Part shown: piece by piece, positions 32,303 to 41,218 of the stretch
Position numbering within the stretch: the first letter of the stretch is position 1
Layout: every line of letters starts with the position of its first letter
Assembly (NCBI GenBank): GCA_038728585.1
Contig: JAVYTR010000003.1
Span: 1-64,000, forward strand
Direction: 5' to 3'
From: Conexivisphaerales archaeon
GTDB lineage: Archaea; Thermoproteota; Nitrososphaeria; Conexivisphaerales; DTJL01
DNA: 64,000 nucleotides
Translations under genes and position numbers: made by a program
The notes under the pieces: generated by a model
The model's database searches: none
What the model was told of the DNA's origin: nothing
What the model saw: the letters and a program-made list of their open reading frames with translations, nothing else

Positions 32303-32995
32303 TCAGGCCTTCTTGGAGATGCTCCTGTAGACTATGTTGCTCCTCCAAAGGTAAGGCAACGGAAGGCTGAAGATGTGCACAAGCCTGGTGAACGGAAGGG
32401 CTGCGAAGAAGAGAAGACCGAGAAGGGTATGCAGCTGATAGCTCAGTGGAGCGCCCGCAATTATTGCAACATCAGGCCTGAAAACGAGCAAGCTGCGTAT
32501 GTAGACCCCTATAGTTGAACGGTAGTCGTATTCTCCGACAAAAAGGGAGAAACCTAATGTGTTGAGCAACCCGCTCACCATAACAAAGAGGAGCAGGCCA
32601 AGTGTGAAGTAATCATCGACACCACTTGTCGCCTTGACCCTTCTGTTCACAAGCCTTCTTACAAGAAGTATGATCAAGCCAGTTACTGAGATTACTCCTG
32701 CTAGAGCACCGCCATAAAATGCTATTATATGGTAGCTGCTGAAATTTATTCCAAGGGTTTCGTAAAAGGAGAGAGGTATGATGAGCCCCATTATATGGCC
32801 TATGAAGACGAAGATAAAGGCCCAGTGGAACATAAGGCTACCCCACATCAGCATCCTTTTTTCGAGTATCTGGCTTGATTTCGAGGTCCAGCCCCACGGG
32901 TCTCTGTCGTATCTGAGAACTATGCCTAATATGAAGACGGTCAGTGCAACATAGGGATATATTATCCAGAGAAAAAGCTCAGCTTCGGCAGACAT
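32303..32995 (-). CDS. narI: Respiratory nitrate reductase, gamma subunit (cytochrome b)
   Basis: This 230-aa membrane subunit passes electrons from quinol to NarH through two hemes. It has five hydrophobic helices. The heme ligands are in place: His57 and His67 in FHWAFIFVFIGH, and His189 and His207 in YQLHTLLGLLFFAALPFTRLVH. The length equals that of bacterial NarI. It follows narJ by 2 bases and is followed by the anion channel gene. Confidence 0.96.
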   Translation of the reverse strand: MSAEAELFLWIIYPYVALTVFILGIVLRYDRDPWGWTSKSSQILEKRMLMWGSLMFHWAFIFVFIGHIMGLIIPLSFYETLGINFSSYHIIAFYGGALAGVISVTGLIILLVRRLVNRRVKATSGVDDYFTLGLLLFVMVSGLLNTLGFSLFVGEYDYRSTIGVYIRSLLVFRPDVAIIAGAPLSYQLHTLLGLLFFAALPFTRLVHIFSLPLPYLWRSNIVYRSISKKA

Positions 32996-32997
32996 GA

Positions 32998-33513
32998 TCA
33001 GGCTTCGCCTCCCATTGCACCAACAAGAACTCTGAACAGTTTTGAATACAGGCTATTCACCCTCTCGACGTTATTTGCAAGTTCAGTTATCTGCGTTGAA
33101 TAGCTTCTCAGGGCAAGCTCAGCATCTTCATCCCCAGCTATAGAAAGGAATCGCAGAAATGTGGGTAGATAGTCCGGAAGTTCTTTACCGTTATCCACCA
33201 TACCTGACTTCCTGTAAAGGTTCTTCAGCTTCAGCAGCTCACTTCCCCTCTCCATGCTGACACCAAGGGAAGGATATGACAGATAGAGGCTGCAGTTCTC
33301 GGAGAAGTCAAAGGTTTTCACATAGCTCTCCTGAAGTTCTATCTGGTCCATGTCTGCAAGATGGTCGATAAAATCTAAAAGCTGGACTGCCAGCTGCTCG
33401 GGTAAAGATTCTGCCTCTTTCTTCAGCTCATCTAGGGAAGAAAGAAGCGATGAATTTGGATAGACTAGAAGTCTCGAGCAGATGTAGAAAGTCTTCCTTT
33501 GGGTCTGGTTCAA
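32998..33513 (-). CDS. narJ: Nitrate reductase assembly chaperone
   Basis: This 171-aa helical protein of the TorD/DmsD-NarJ type helps insert the cofactor into NarG and stays with the apo-enzyme. It has ICSRLLVYPNSSLLSSLDEL at the start, LQESYVKTFDFSENCSLYLSYP in the middle and DYLPTFLRFLSIAGDED near the end, all NarJ landmarks. It lies between narH (3 bases) and narI (2 bases), the canonical order. Confidence 0.93.
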   Translation of the reverse strand: MNQTQRKTFYICSRLLVYPNSSLLSSLDELKKEAESLPEQLAVQLLDFIDHLADMDQIELQESYVKTFDFSENCSLYLSYPSLGVSMERGSELLKLKNLYRKSGMVDNGKELPDYLPTFLRFLSIAGDEDAELALRSYSTQITELANNVERVNSLYSKLFRVLVGAMGGEA

Positions 33514-33516
33514 ACC

Positions 33517-35097
33517 TTAAAACCTCCAGTCTGCAATAGTATTTGAGCCTCTGGAAGCAGTACACCCTGAACAGCCTGAACAGCCTGATGATGATGATGA
33601 TGACGCATCTCTGCTACCCTTTCCCTTCTGTGAAGCCAGGTACCTTGCGTATTCCTCCTTTTCATAGAAAGGCAAACCGGCAAGACCCTGGTCTGTGTAG
33701 AGGTCTCTGGCGAGCTCCCTGTGCGAGGTTGGGATTACAAACCTCTCCTCAAACTTGGCGATTGAAAGCAACCTGAAAATCTCCTTTGTCTCCTGCTCTG
33801 TCAGTCCGGCCTCTCCTATTTTGTTCCAGTCTGGCTCTGCACCTATGGTGATGGCTCTCATGTAAATTCTGACCGCAGCGAGCTTCTTCAGTGTAGCCCT
33901 GACAGGTTCTTCGTCACCAGCTGTAAGGAGGTTCGCCAGGTAGAGTATTGGGATTCTCAGCTTATCGATCGATGGGAAGATGTCATCTTCGCTTCCGGTA
34001 GTTTGTAGAACCCTGTCAGCTATCGGACTCAGCGGAGGTATGTACCAGACCATAGGCAGAGTTCTGTATTCCGGATGAATCGGAAGAGCAAGTCTCCACT
34101 TGACTATCAGCTTGTAGACAGGAGAGCGCTTTGCATAATCTATCCACTCCTCAGGTATGCCGTTTTTTATCGCTTCCCTCTTGACATCTTCATCGAACGG
34201 GTCAAGAAAGACTGATAGCTGAGATGAGAGCAGCTCCTTTTCGTCTCTGACAGAGGCAGCCTGATGTACTCTGTCAGCATCGTAGAGCATCACTCCTATG
34301 TATCTGATCCTTCCAACACATGTTTCTGAGCAGATCGTTGGTAATCCAGATTCAATCCTGGGATAGCAGAATGTGCACTTCTCAGCCTTATGAGTCTTCC
34401 AGTTGAAGTATACCTTCTTGTACGGGCAGCCTGAAATACAGAACCTCCATCCCCTGCACGCTTCCTGGTCTACGAGCACTATCCCGTCCTCCTCCCTCTT
34501 GTATATCGCCCCTGAAGGGCAGGATGCGACGCATGAAGGGTTCAGACAGTGCTCGCATATCCTTGGCAGATAGAACATGAATGCATCCTCATATTCGAGT
34601 CTTATCGAATTCTCCAGCCCTTTAAGGTTGATATCATGAGGGGCTGTAACCTTGCTGCCTGCCAGGTCATCCTCCCAGTTCGGCCCCCAGGCTGGCTGAG
34701 CCTCGCTTCCTGTTATAGAAGAGATAGGTCTTGCAACAGGCTGATGAGAACCCTGCGGGGCAGACGTAAGCTGCTCGTAGCTGTAGGTCCATGGGTCATA
34801 GTAGTCGTCGAGAATTGGCAGTACGGGGTTGAAGAATATCTTCAGCAGTCTGGACAGCTTGCCACCCTGTTTCAGCCTGAGCTTTCCATTTCTGAGCTCC
34901 CAGCCTCCCCTGTTCTTTGACTGGTCTTCCCAGCTTCTAGGATAACCCAGTCCAGGCTTTGTCTCTACGTCGTTGAACCAGATGTATTCTGCCCCTGGCC
35001 TGTTCGTCCAAGTATTCTTGCAGGTGACTGAGCAGGTGTGGCAGCCTATGCATTTATCCAGGTTCATGACCATGCATATCTGGGCTTTAACGTTCAA
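33517..35097 (-). CDS. narH: Respiratory nitrate reductase, beta subunit (Fe-S)
   Basis: This 526-aa electron-transfer subunit has four clusters: CIGCHTCSVTCKNTW near the start, CEHCLNPSCVASCPSGAI, CRGWRFCISGCPYKK (a Trp in place of one Cys, giving the 3Fe-4S cluster as in NarH), and CTFCYPRIESGLPTICSETCVG. The C-terminal tail (about residues 497-519) is unusual: a run of serines followed by GCSGCSGC, absent from E. coli NarH. The corresponding DNA is a short direct repeat. It overlaps narG by 4 bases. Confidence 0.97.
   Translation of the reverse strand: MNVKAQICMVMNLDKCIGCHTCSVTCKNTWTNRPGAEYIWFNDVETKPGLGYPRSWEDQSKNRGGWELRNGKLRLKQGGKLSRLLKIFFNPVLPILDDYYDPWTYSYEQLTSAPQGSHQPVARPISSITGSEAQPAWGPNWEDDLAGSKVTAPHDINLKGLENSIRLEYEDAFMFYLPRICEHCLNPSCVASCPSGAIYKREEDGIVLVDQEACRGWRFCISGCPYKKVYFNWKTHKAEKCTFCYPRIESGLPTICSETCVGRIRYIGVMLYDADRVHQAASVRDEKELLSSQLSVFLDPFDEDVKREAIKNGIPEEWIDYAKRSPVYKLIVKWRLALPIHPEYRTLPMVWYIPPLSPIADRVLQTTGSEDDIFPSIDKLRIPILYLANLLTAGDEEPVRATLKKLAAVRIYMRAITIGAEPDWNKIGEAGLTEQETKEIFRLLSIAKFEERFVIPTSHRELARDLYTDQGLAGLPFYEKEEYARYLASQKGKGSRDASSSSSSGCSGCSGCTASRGSNTIADWRF
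33565..33604. repeat. Short tandem repeat in narH 3' end
   Basis: The plus strand reads CCTGAACAG / CCTGAACAG / CCTGATG followed by GATGATGATGATGAC. It encodes the poly-Ser and Gly-Cys-Ser repeats of the NarH tail. Tandem 9-base and 3-base units are prone to slippage, so the tail may vary in length between strains. Confidence 0.6.
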
Positions 35098-38000
35098 CCC
35101 AGCCAGTTCACCTCCCTCATCTTTCTTATGTAGACAAATGTATCCCTCTGATTCCCCACAGGACCCCAGTAGTTGAAACCATAGCTGAACTGTGCATAAC
35201 CGCCTATCATGTGAACAGGCTTTACCCTTATCTGGGTGACGCTGTTGTGTATTCCTCCTCTCTCCTTAGTTATCGATGAGCTGGGTACGTTTACAGTTCT
35301 GTCCTGAGCGTGGTAGGAAAACGCTGAACCCCTCGGTATCCTGTGGCTTACTACAGCTCTTGCTACCATCACTCCGTTCCTGTTGAAGACCTCAACCCAG
35401 TCGTTATCCAATACCCCTATATCCAAAGCATCCTGGTGATTCAGCCAGACAGTTGGACCTCCCCGGAAAAGGTTCAGCATCCTCAAGTTATCAGAGTAGG
35501 TTGTGTGTATAGACCACTTGTTGTGAGGCGTTATCCATCTTGCCTTCAATAACTTCTCATCTTTGGCTGGAGAAGTCTCACCATCGATGAAGGGCTCTGG
35601 CATCAGAGGAGGCCTGTAGGTCGGCAGGCTCTCCCCGAATTCTCTTACGAGCTGATGGTCAAGGTAAAAATGCTGCCTTCCCGTAAGTGTTCTCCATGGC
35701 ACCTTTCTCTCGACGTTGACAGCAAAGGCAGTGTATTGCCTGCCTCCTTTTTCTATCCCGCTCCAGACAGGCGTTGTCAGAACTCTCCTTGGCTGTCTGA
35801 TCAAGTCATCGAACCTGATCCTTACTCCGCTCTCGTCCTCAACAAGGTCCTGCAGACTTTCTCCAGTCTTCTTTTCAAGCGTCTTCCAGCCCTTCATGGC
35901 TATTGAGCCATTTGTTGCTCCTGAAAGGGCCATTATAGCCTCAGCCACCTTTACAGGGTCGCTGATGTCAGGGCAACCAGCGATCTCCTTTTCTCCCAGC
36001 TCTCTCTTCAAAGCCTCGTACTCTTCCGCCACGTTGAAGACGATACCCTTAGCACCGATTCCTGCCTGGGTAAGCAGGGGACCGAGCGAGACCATCTTCC
36101 TGTAGATTGCTGTATAATCCCTTTCGACAACCCTCAGCCTTTGGGTGTTCTTCGCTGGCTGGGGTTTTTCGCCGTTTGTCCACCACTCCTGAATTCTCCC
36201 TCTTGGCTGCGCAATTTCATCAGGCGTGTCGTGCATGAGAGGTATTGCTACAACATCCCTGACAGGTTTTGGCAGGTACTTTGTAGCCATCTGCGAGAAG
36301 ACTCTGGCAATCTCTGTGAAGGTTGCCCAGTCGCTCTTCGACTCCCATACAGGGTCTATTGCTGGGTTGAAAGGATGGATGAACGGGTGAAGGTCGGTTG
36401 TGCTGATGTCATGTTTTTCATACCACGTCGCTGCTGGAAGAACTATGTCTGAGTAGAGGGCTGTTCCGTCCATCCTGAAGTTGATATCGATGAGCAAGTC
36501 CAGCTTGCCCTGGGGTGCATCTCTAACGTTTATCATATCAGGCCTGACTGTCAGCTCCTTACCCATCACCGCATTCTTTGTGCCTAGCAGGTGTTTCAGA
36601 AAGTATTCGTGCCCTTTGCCGCTGGCAGATATCAGGTTTGCTCTCCAGACGAACAGTACTCTGGGGAAGTTGGATGGCTCATCAGGGTCCTCCACAGAGA
36701 ACTTCAGCTTTCCCCCTGCCAAATTCTCTGCAACAAAGTCAACCACCTGCTGCTCATTCTTTGCTCCATGCTCTTCAGCTTCCCTGGCAATGTCTATCGG
36801 GTTTCTGTTGAACTGGGGATAGAACGGCAGCCAGCCAAGTTTTGCTGCAAGAACGTTGTAGTCAGCAAAATGAAGTGAGCCATATCTGCCTGCAAGAGGA
36901 GAGGCTATTCCTTTTGCAGTCTGGTACTCATATCTCCACTGGTCAGTAGCGAAGTAGAAAAATGAAGTACCGTTCTGCAGACGAGGTGGCCTTGACCAGT
37001 CGTTCGCAAAGGCTACTGCAGACCAGCCTTCGAGAGGCCTGACCTTTTCCTGTCCAACGTAGTGGGCCCAGCCTCCTCCATTAACTCCCTGTGAGCCTGT
37101 GAGTAGAACAAGAGAAAGAATAGCCCTGTAGATCTGGTCGTTGTGGTACCAGTGGTTTATGCCTGAGCCCATTATGATCATAGACCTGCCTTTTGTAAGT
37201 TCAGCATTCCTGGCAAATTCTCTAGCTATCTGAATTACATTCTCCCTTTTTACTCCTGTTATAGCTTCCTGCCAGGCTGGTGTGTAGGGCTTTGCGTCAT
37301 CATAATTCGTCGGATAATCACCCTTGAGGCCTCTGGATATGCCTGTCGATGCCAGTAAAAGGTCGAACACAGTTGTGACCAGATACTCTCTGCCATCAGC
37401 CTTCAACGTCTTTGCAGGGACTTCTCTCTTGAGAAGTCTGGATGCAGAACCCTCTTCAAAGTATGGGAAGGCCACTGTGACAACGCTATCATGCTTTCCT
37501 AGAAAAGTGAGAATAGGTTTGATTTCCTTGCCATCGGAAGCGAGCTCAAGGTTCCACTTTCCCTCCTCTCCCCACCTGAAACCTATGCTGCCGTTCGGGA
37601 TCGCTGGCCTTTCACTGACAGTATCGAAGACTGCCGTCTTCCATTCAGGGTTCTGGGTCTTCAGGCCCAGGTCAGATGCTGTAAGAAAGTTTGTAGAGAC
37701 GTAGAAATCCTCTCCTGGAACCTTGTCAAGAATAACAAGGAAAGGAAGGTCTGTGTAGGTTGCAGCATATTCTTCGAAGTATTCGACGTGCCTATCTACG
37801 TAGAACTCTTTCAATATGACATGGCTCATCGCAAGAGCTAATGCTCCGTCAGTTCCAGGCCTGACAGGCAGCCAAACGTCTCCGAATTTTACGTTGTCAG
37901 TATAGTCCGGGCTGACAGCAACTACCTTACTGCCCTTGTACCTAGCCTCAACCATGAAGTGGGCATCAGGAGTTCTTGTTATCGGCAGGTTTGCTCCCCA

Positions 38001-38762
38001 CATGATTATGTAGGAGGAGTTGTACCAGTCAGCGCTTTCAGGAACGTCTGTCTGCTCCCCCCATATCTCAGGCGAAGCTGGTGGAAGGTCGCAGTACCAG
38101 TCATAGAAGCTTATGATACCGCCTCCCAGCAGTGATATGAACCTGGAGCCTGATGCATAGCTGACCATCGACATAGCTGGAATGGGGGTAAATCCAAATA
38201 TCCTGTCTGGACCGAATTTTTGTATTGTATAGATTAACGAAGCAGAGATAAGCCTGTAAAGTTCCTCTGCGTCAGCCCTAACGAAACCTCCAAGGCCTCT
38301 GGCAGATTTGTAAATGCTTGACTTTGATGGGTCTTCAACTATGCTCTTCCATGCCTTGACTTCATCGCCTGCTGATTCCGCCAGAGCTTGCTTCCAGAGT
38401 CTCCACAGAGCTCCTCTAACGTATGGATACTTTATCCTGAGAGGACTATATACATACCAGGAAAAAGATGCTCCTCTGGGGCAGCCTCTCGGTTCATATT
38501 CCGGCATTGAAGGGCCATTGGTAGGGTAATCAGTCTGCTGCGTCTCCCAGGTTATTATGCCATCCTTGACGTATATCTGCCAGCTGCAAGAGCCTGTACA
38601 GTTGACCCCGTGAGTCGACCTGACAACTTTGTCGTGCTGCCACCTTGACCTGTAGGCCTCTTCCCAAAGCCTGTCTCTTGGCATAAGAGAGCTCCATCCT
38701 TCAGAATACTTCTTGCTCCGCCTGAAGAATTGAGGTATCTTGCGGAGCTGAGGATGGGTCAT
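35094..38762 (-). CDS. narG: Respiratory nitrate reductase, alpha subunit (Mo-bisMGD)
   Basis: This 1222-aa catalytic subunit reduces nitrate to nitrite. FS0 cluster ligands His51, Cys55, Cys59 (HGVNCTGSC) and Cys94 are present. The Mo ligand is Asp239 in GEQTDVPESADWYN. The start resembles E. coli NarG (RWQHDKVVRSTHGVNCTGSC), with a short leader that contains FFRRSKK but no Tat RRxFLK motif and no following hydrophobic stretch. Many archaeal Nar enzymes are Tat-exported, so this one is probably cytoplasmic-facing. Its ATG is 64 bases from a TTATAAATA promoter box. Confidence 0.97.
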   Translation of the reverse strand: MTHPQLRKIPQFFRRSKKYSEGWSSLMPRDRLWEEAYRSRWQHDKVVRSTHGVNCTGSCSWQIYVKDGIITWETQQTDYPTNGPSMPEYEPRGCPRGASFSWYVYSPLRIKYPYVRGALWRLWKQALAESAGDEVKAWKSIVEDPSKSSIYKSARGLGGFVRADAEELYRLISASLIYTIQKFGPDRIFGFTPIPAMSMVSYASGSRFISLLGGGIISFYDWYCDLPPASPEIWGEQTDVPESADWYNSSYIIMWGANLPITRTPDAHFMVEARYKGSKVVAVSPDYTDNVKFGDVWLPVRPGTDGALALAMSHVILKEFYVDRHVEYFEEYAATYTDLPFLVILDKVPGEDFYVSTNFLTASDLGLKTQNPEWKTAVFDTVSERPAIPNGSIGFRWGEEGKWNLELASDGKEIKPILTFLGKHDSVVTVAFPYFEEGSASRLLKREVPAKTLKADGREYLVTTVFDLLLASTGISRGLKGDYPTNYDDAKPYTPAWQEAITGVKRENVIQIAREFARNAELTKGRSMIIMGSGINHWYHNDQIYRAILSLVLLTGSQGVNGGGWAHYVGQEKVRPLEGWSAVAFANDWSRPPRLQNGTSFFYFATDQWRYEYQTAKGIASPLAGRYGSLHFADYNVLAAKLGWLPFYPQFNRNPIDIAREAEEHGAKNEQQVVDFVAENLAGGKLKFSVEDPDEPSNFPRVLFVWRANLISASGKGHEYFLKHLLGTKNAVMGKELTVRPDMINVRDAPQGKLDLLIDINFRMDGTALYSDIVLPAATWYEKHDISTTDLHPFIHPFNPAIDPVWESKSDWATFTEIARVFSQMATKYLPKPVRDVVAIPLMHDTPDEIAQPRGRIQEWWTNGEKPQPAKNTQRLRVVERDYTAIYRKMVSLGPLLTQAGIGAKGIVFNVAEEYEALKRELGEKEIAGCPDISDPVKVAEAIMALSGATNGSIAMKGWKTLEKKTGESLQDLVEDESGVRIRFDDLIRQPRRVLTTPVWSGIEKGGRQYTAFAVNVERKVPWRTLTGRQHFYLDHQLVREFGESLPTYRPPLMPEPFIDGETSPAKDEKLLKARWITPHNKWSIHTTYSDNLRMLNLFRGGPTVWLNHQDALDIGVLDNDWVEVFNRNGVMVARAVVSHRIPRGSAFSYHAQDRTVNVPSSSITKERGGIHNSVTQIRVKPVHMIGGYAQFSYGFNYWGPVGNQRDTFVYIRKMREVNWLG

Positions 38763-38865
38763 TCGATATCATCCCTCTGTTTCATGGATGATTCTGGCAT
38801 TATAATCCAGCATGTATAAGCAGGTTATAAATACAGGTACCCTTACGTATTAGGTTATTACCTTT
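38763..38865 (-). promoter_or_regulatory. narG promoter region
   Basis: On the minus strand TATTTATAA (38825-38833) is a clear TATA box about 65 bases before the narG ATG. Upstream of it are the partly palindromic AGGTTATTACCT (38852-38863) and AGGTA/TACCT arms (38835-38839 and 38859-38863), which are possible operator sites for the regulator encoded just upstream. Confidence 0.5.
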
Positions 38866-39489
38866 TCATCTTCTGTATCTCTGCTCAAGGTATTCCTGCA
38901 CAATCTTCTTGACTCCTCTTCTAAGAGTCTCAGCAAGAGTGGGTGTAGAAAGTCCGAGCTGCGAAGCCAGCTGTGTCACCGTGGTCTTTCTGTCAACGTC
39001 AAACAGGCCATTCTGATAAGCAAGAAAGATTGCTTTGAACTGTTTCGGAGTCAGCACGCCGTTCTCAAAATATTTTGTCTTTGTCAGAACATGGACAGGT
39101 ATTCCCTTATTCTCCATTCTCATCACAAACTCCTTTATCGCAGAGGGGTTCAGAGCTAGAACATGGTATGTCATCTCAAAGTCAGAGAATTGCTCAGCAT
39201 CGATGACTATCAGGTCTGACCTGGCAAGCTCCCTGCAGGTTGTGCAGCTCTTGCTTTCTACTAACAGCTTCTTCTGTCCGAGCATCGCAACCTTCACCGC
39301 ATTTCTTCTGAGCCGGTTCAAAACCTGTTCAGGCGGAGCCCTTACCTCCAGCTTGTGGACGCTTGTCTTTGTCCCAACTTTGAGAAAGAAGAGAGAAGCT
39401 CTGCCCTTCGAGAGAGATGCAACTTCAGATACTTTACATTTTCTTTTCCTGACCCTGATGAAGGCCTCTACAGGGCTAGATGGCTTCAA
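38866..39489 (-). CDS. Bat-type (HTH_10) transcriptional regulator
   Basis: This 207-aa protein has a C-terminal HTH of the bacterioopsin-activator type: VLTPKQFKAIFLAYQNGLFDVDRKTTVTQLASQLGLSTPTLAETLRRGVKKIVQEYL. The N-terminal half contains a CTTC pair (Cys102, Cys105) that could bind metal or act as a redox switch. It lies immediately upstream of narG on the same strand with narG's own promoter between, so it is the obvious candidate nar regulator. This is an inference from position. Confidence 0.85.
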   Translation of the reverse strand: MKPSSPVEAFIRVRKRKCKVSEVASLSKGRASLFFLKVGTKTSVHKLEVRAPPEQVLNRLRRNAVKVAMLGQKKLLVESKSCTTCRELARSDLIVIDAEQFSDFEMTYHVLALNPSAIKEFVMRMENKGIPVHVLTKTKYFENGVLTPKQFKAIFLAYQNGLFDVDRKTTVTQLASQLGLSTPTLAETLRRGVKKIVQEYLEQRYRR

Positions 39490-39628
39490 TCCACCTTTAA
39501 TTTGGAACTGCAGCTATTTATTATCTTCTCCCCAGCATCGCCAGCTTTGCCCGAATGCAGGAGATGCTGAAATGAAGATTAAGTTGCTGGTATGGCTTAC
39601 TTGCTCTTGCTTCCGTCCAGAATCTTTC

Positions 39629-40864
39629 CTACAACCTGAGCAGTGCAGATACAGCTGTCAGCAATCCTGTGAAGACTACTGCGATGACGGAGACCCAGTA
39701 AAAAAGCTTCCAGTAACCTTTCAGATACCGCTTACCCATTATCCTCTGATTCGATGATATGAGACCCAGCAAAACTGCAGGCACAATTGTCACAAAGACG
39801 AAGACTACCATAAGGTTAACCATCAGCTGGACCATATTTGAAAAGATTAAGGGTACGAGCATTGCAGGAAGGGTCTCCAGTATGTAAACCATGTAGAATT
39901 TCCTTGCCAGAACGAACCTATCCCCTATTCTCCTTCTCCATCCCAGTGCTTCTGCTATCCCCCAGGTGCTGGCCAGTGATATCACAACCAGAGCCAGAAA
40001 CGAGGCTGACCCAAGACCGATTGCGTAAAGAATGTACGAATAGGGACCAGCCAAAGGAACTAGAGCTTCAGCCAACTTCTTCGATGACAGAAGGTTTACT
40101 GGGCCTATAGATGCTGAAACTATTACGATGCTTATCATCAAGACCTCGCTTGCGATCGCTCCGAACAGAGTTTCAAACCTCTCAAAGGAATAGTGGTCTC
40201 TTTTCAGACCCTTCTGGACCACAGCTCCAGCCTGATAGAAGAGCATCCAGGGCATTATGACAGCTCCTACATTCGCTGCAATCATGTAGCCGAAGGAGGG
40301 GTCTGCGTATGGCTGGATGGGGTTCAGTCCTACATTCAGCAGCTTCTGCAAGTCCACTCCTACCAGAAAGGCGTCAACTACATACGAAGATAATAGCACT
40401 GCGGAGACCAAGAGAAGGATTCTTTCTGTTCTCTTATAGCTACCAGTAAAAACGAGCAAAGCATGAATGAAGAAGACTAGGGGTAGAGAAATATAAGGAG
40501 CTATCCCGAACACCTCCATTGCCACGGCCGCTCCTGCATATTCAGCGGAATAAGAGAGAAAATCAGTCAGGAACATCGGTAGAGAGGCGAGAATGGCCAT
40601 TCTTCTAGAATAGTACTCTCTGATTATCTCTGCCAGTCCTTTCCCCGTGGAAACGGCAACCCTACCTGCAGCCTCCTGTATGAAGAACAGAGGAACAATC
40701 AGTATTATCAGTATGAAGATCATGTGGTAGCCATATGCAGCCCCGCTTTCTCCTGCGGTTACTATGCTGGGGGCATCCACATCAGCCATCATCACAATCC
40801 AAGCCGGACCTATGATCGAAAGAAAGGAAAGAATGGTTGCCTTTCTCCCTGAAAGCTGGTTCAT
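39629..40864 (-). CDS. Nramp-like divalent metal transporter (variant)
   Basis: This 411-aa membrane protein of the Nramp fold has about 11 helices. Helix 1 reads SIIGPAWIVMMADVDAPSIVTAGESGAAYGY, where canonical Nramp has DPGN; the motif here is DAPS (Asp30, Pro32, Ser33). Helix 6 has MPWMLFYQAG instead of MPHN. The key Asp and the Met are kept, but the Asn and His are changed, as in Nramp-related proteins with altered metal preference. Substrate (Mn, Fe, Mg or other) is uncertain. The gene lies in the nar neighbourhood. Confidence 0.8.
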   Translation of the reverse strand: MNQLSGRKATILSFLSIIGPAWIVMMADVDAPSIVTAGESGAAYGYHMIFILIILIVPLFFIQEAAGRVAVSTGKGLAEIIREYYSRRMAILASLPMFLTDFLSYSAEYAGAAVAMEVFGIAPYISLPLVFFIHALLVFTGSYKRTERILLLVSAVLLSSYVVDAFLVGVDLQKLLNVGLNPIQPYADPSFGYMIAANVGAVIMPWMLFYQAGAVVQKGLKRDHYSFERFETLFGAIASEVLMISIVIVSASIGPVNLLSSKKLAEALVPLAGPYSYILYAIGLGSASFLALVVISLASTWGIAEALGWRRRIGDRFVLARKFYMVYILETLPAMLVPLIFSNMVQLMVNLMVVFVFVTIVPAVLLGLISSNQRIMGKRYLKGYWKLFYWVSVIAVVFTGLLTAVSALLRL

Positions 40865-41218
40865 TATTGCACCTTTTCAACAACTACCTATCACATAAGG
40901 TAATAAACCGAACCCAGAAATCCAGCAGACAGTTATCGATTCGAGCTTCAGATGTCAAACGTTATGTCTTTGCACTTTTCGGCAGAATGTTGGGTCTAGG
41001 CAGGATGAGCAACTGATGAGTTGGAAACAGTTGATATACAGACACAGAAGGAATACCAAGTTTAGGTATGGTTCGAATCAACAAATTGATACAATGGTTT
41101 GTGAATAAACAGAAAATAGCTTCAGATATGACACATTCTTGTTCATTAGTTTACAAGCCACATAGCCGAAGACCTGCCAGCTTTAGGCTCCGACAATCTC
41201 ATTCAAACAATCGTTCTC
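40865..41218. other. Gene-free region upstream of Nramp-like gene
   Basis: These 354 bases have no supportable gene. The end next to the Nramp-like ATG carries AGGTAATAAACC (40898-40909), similar to AGGTTATTACCT of the narG promoter in the opposite orientation. TTTATTA within it may be the TATA on the minus strand. The rest is AT-rich, with no repeats that stood out. Confidence 0.4.

Noticed and set aside
38700-38762. Tat signal on NarG (FFRRSKK)
   Set aside because: There is no following FLK-type consensus and no hydrophobic stretch; the region corresponds to the charged leader of E. coli NarG.
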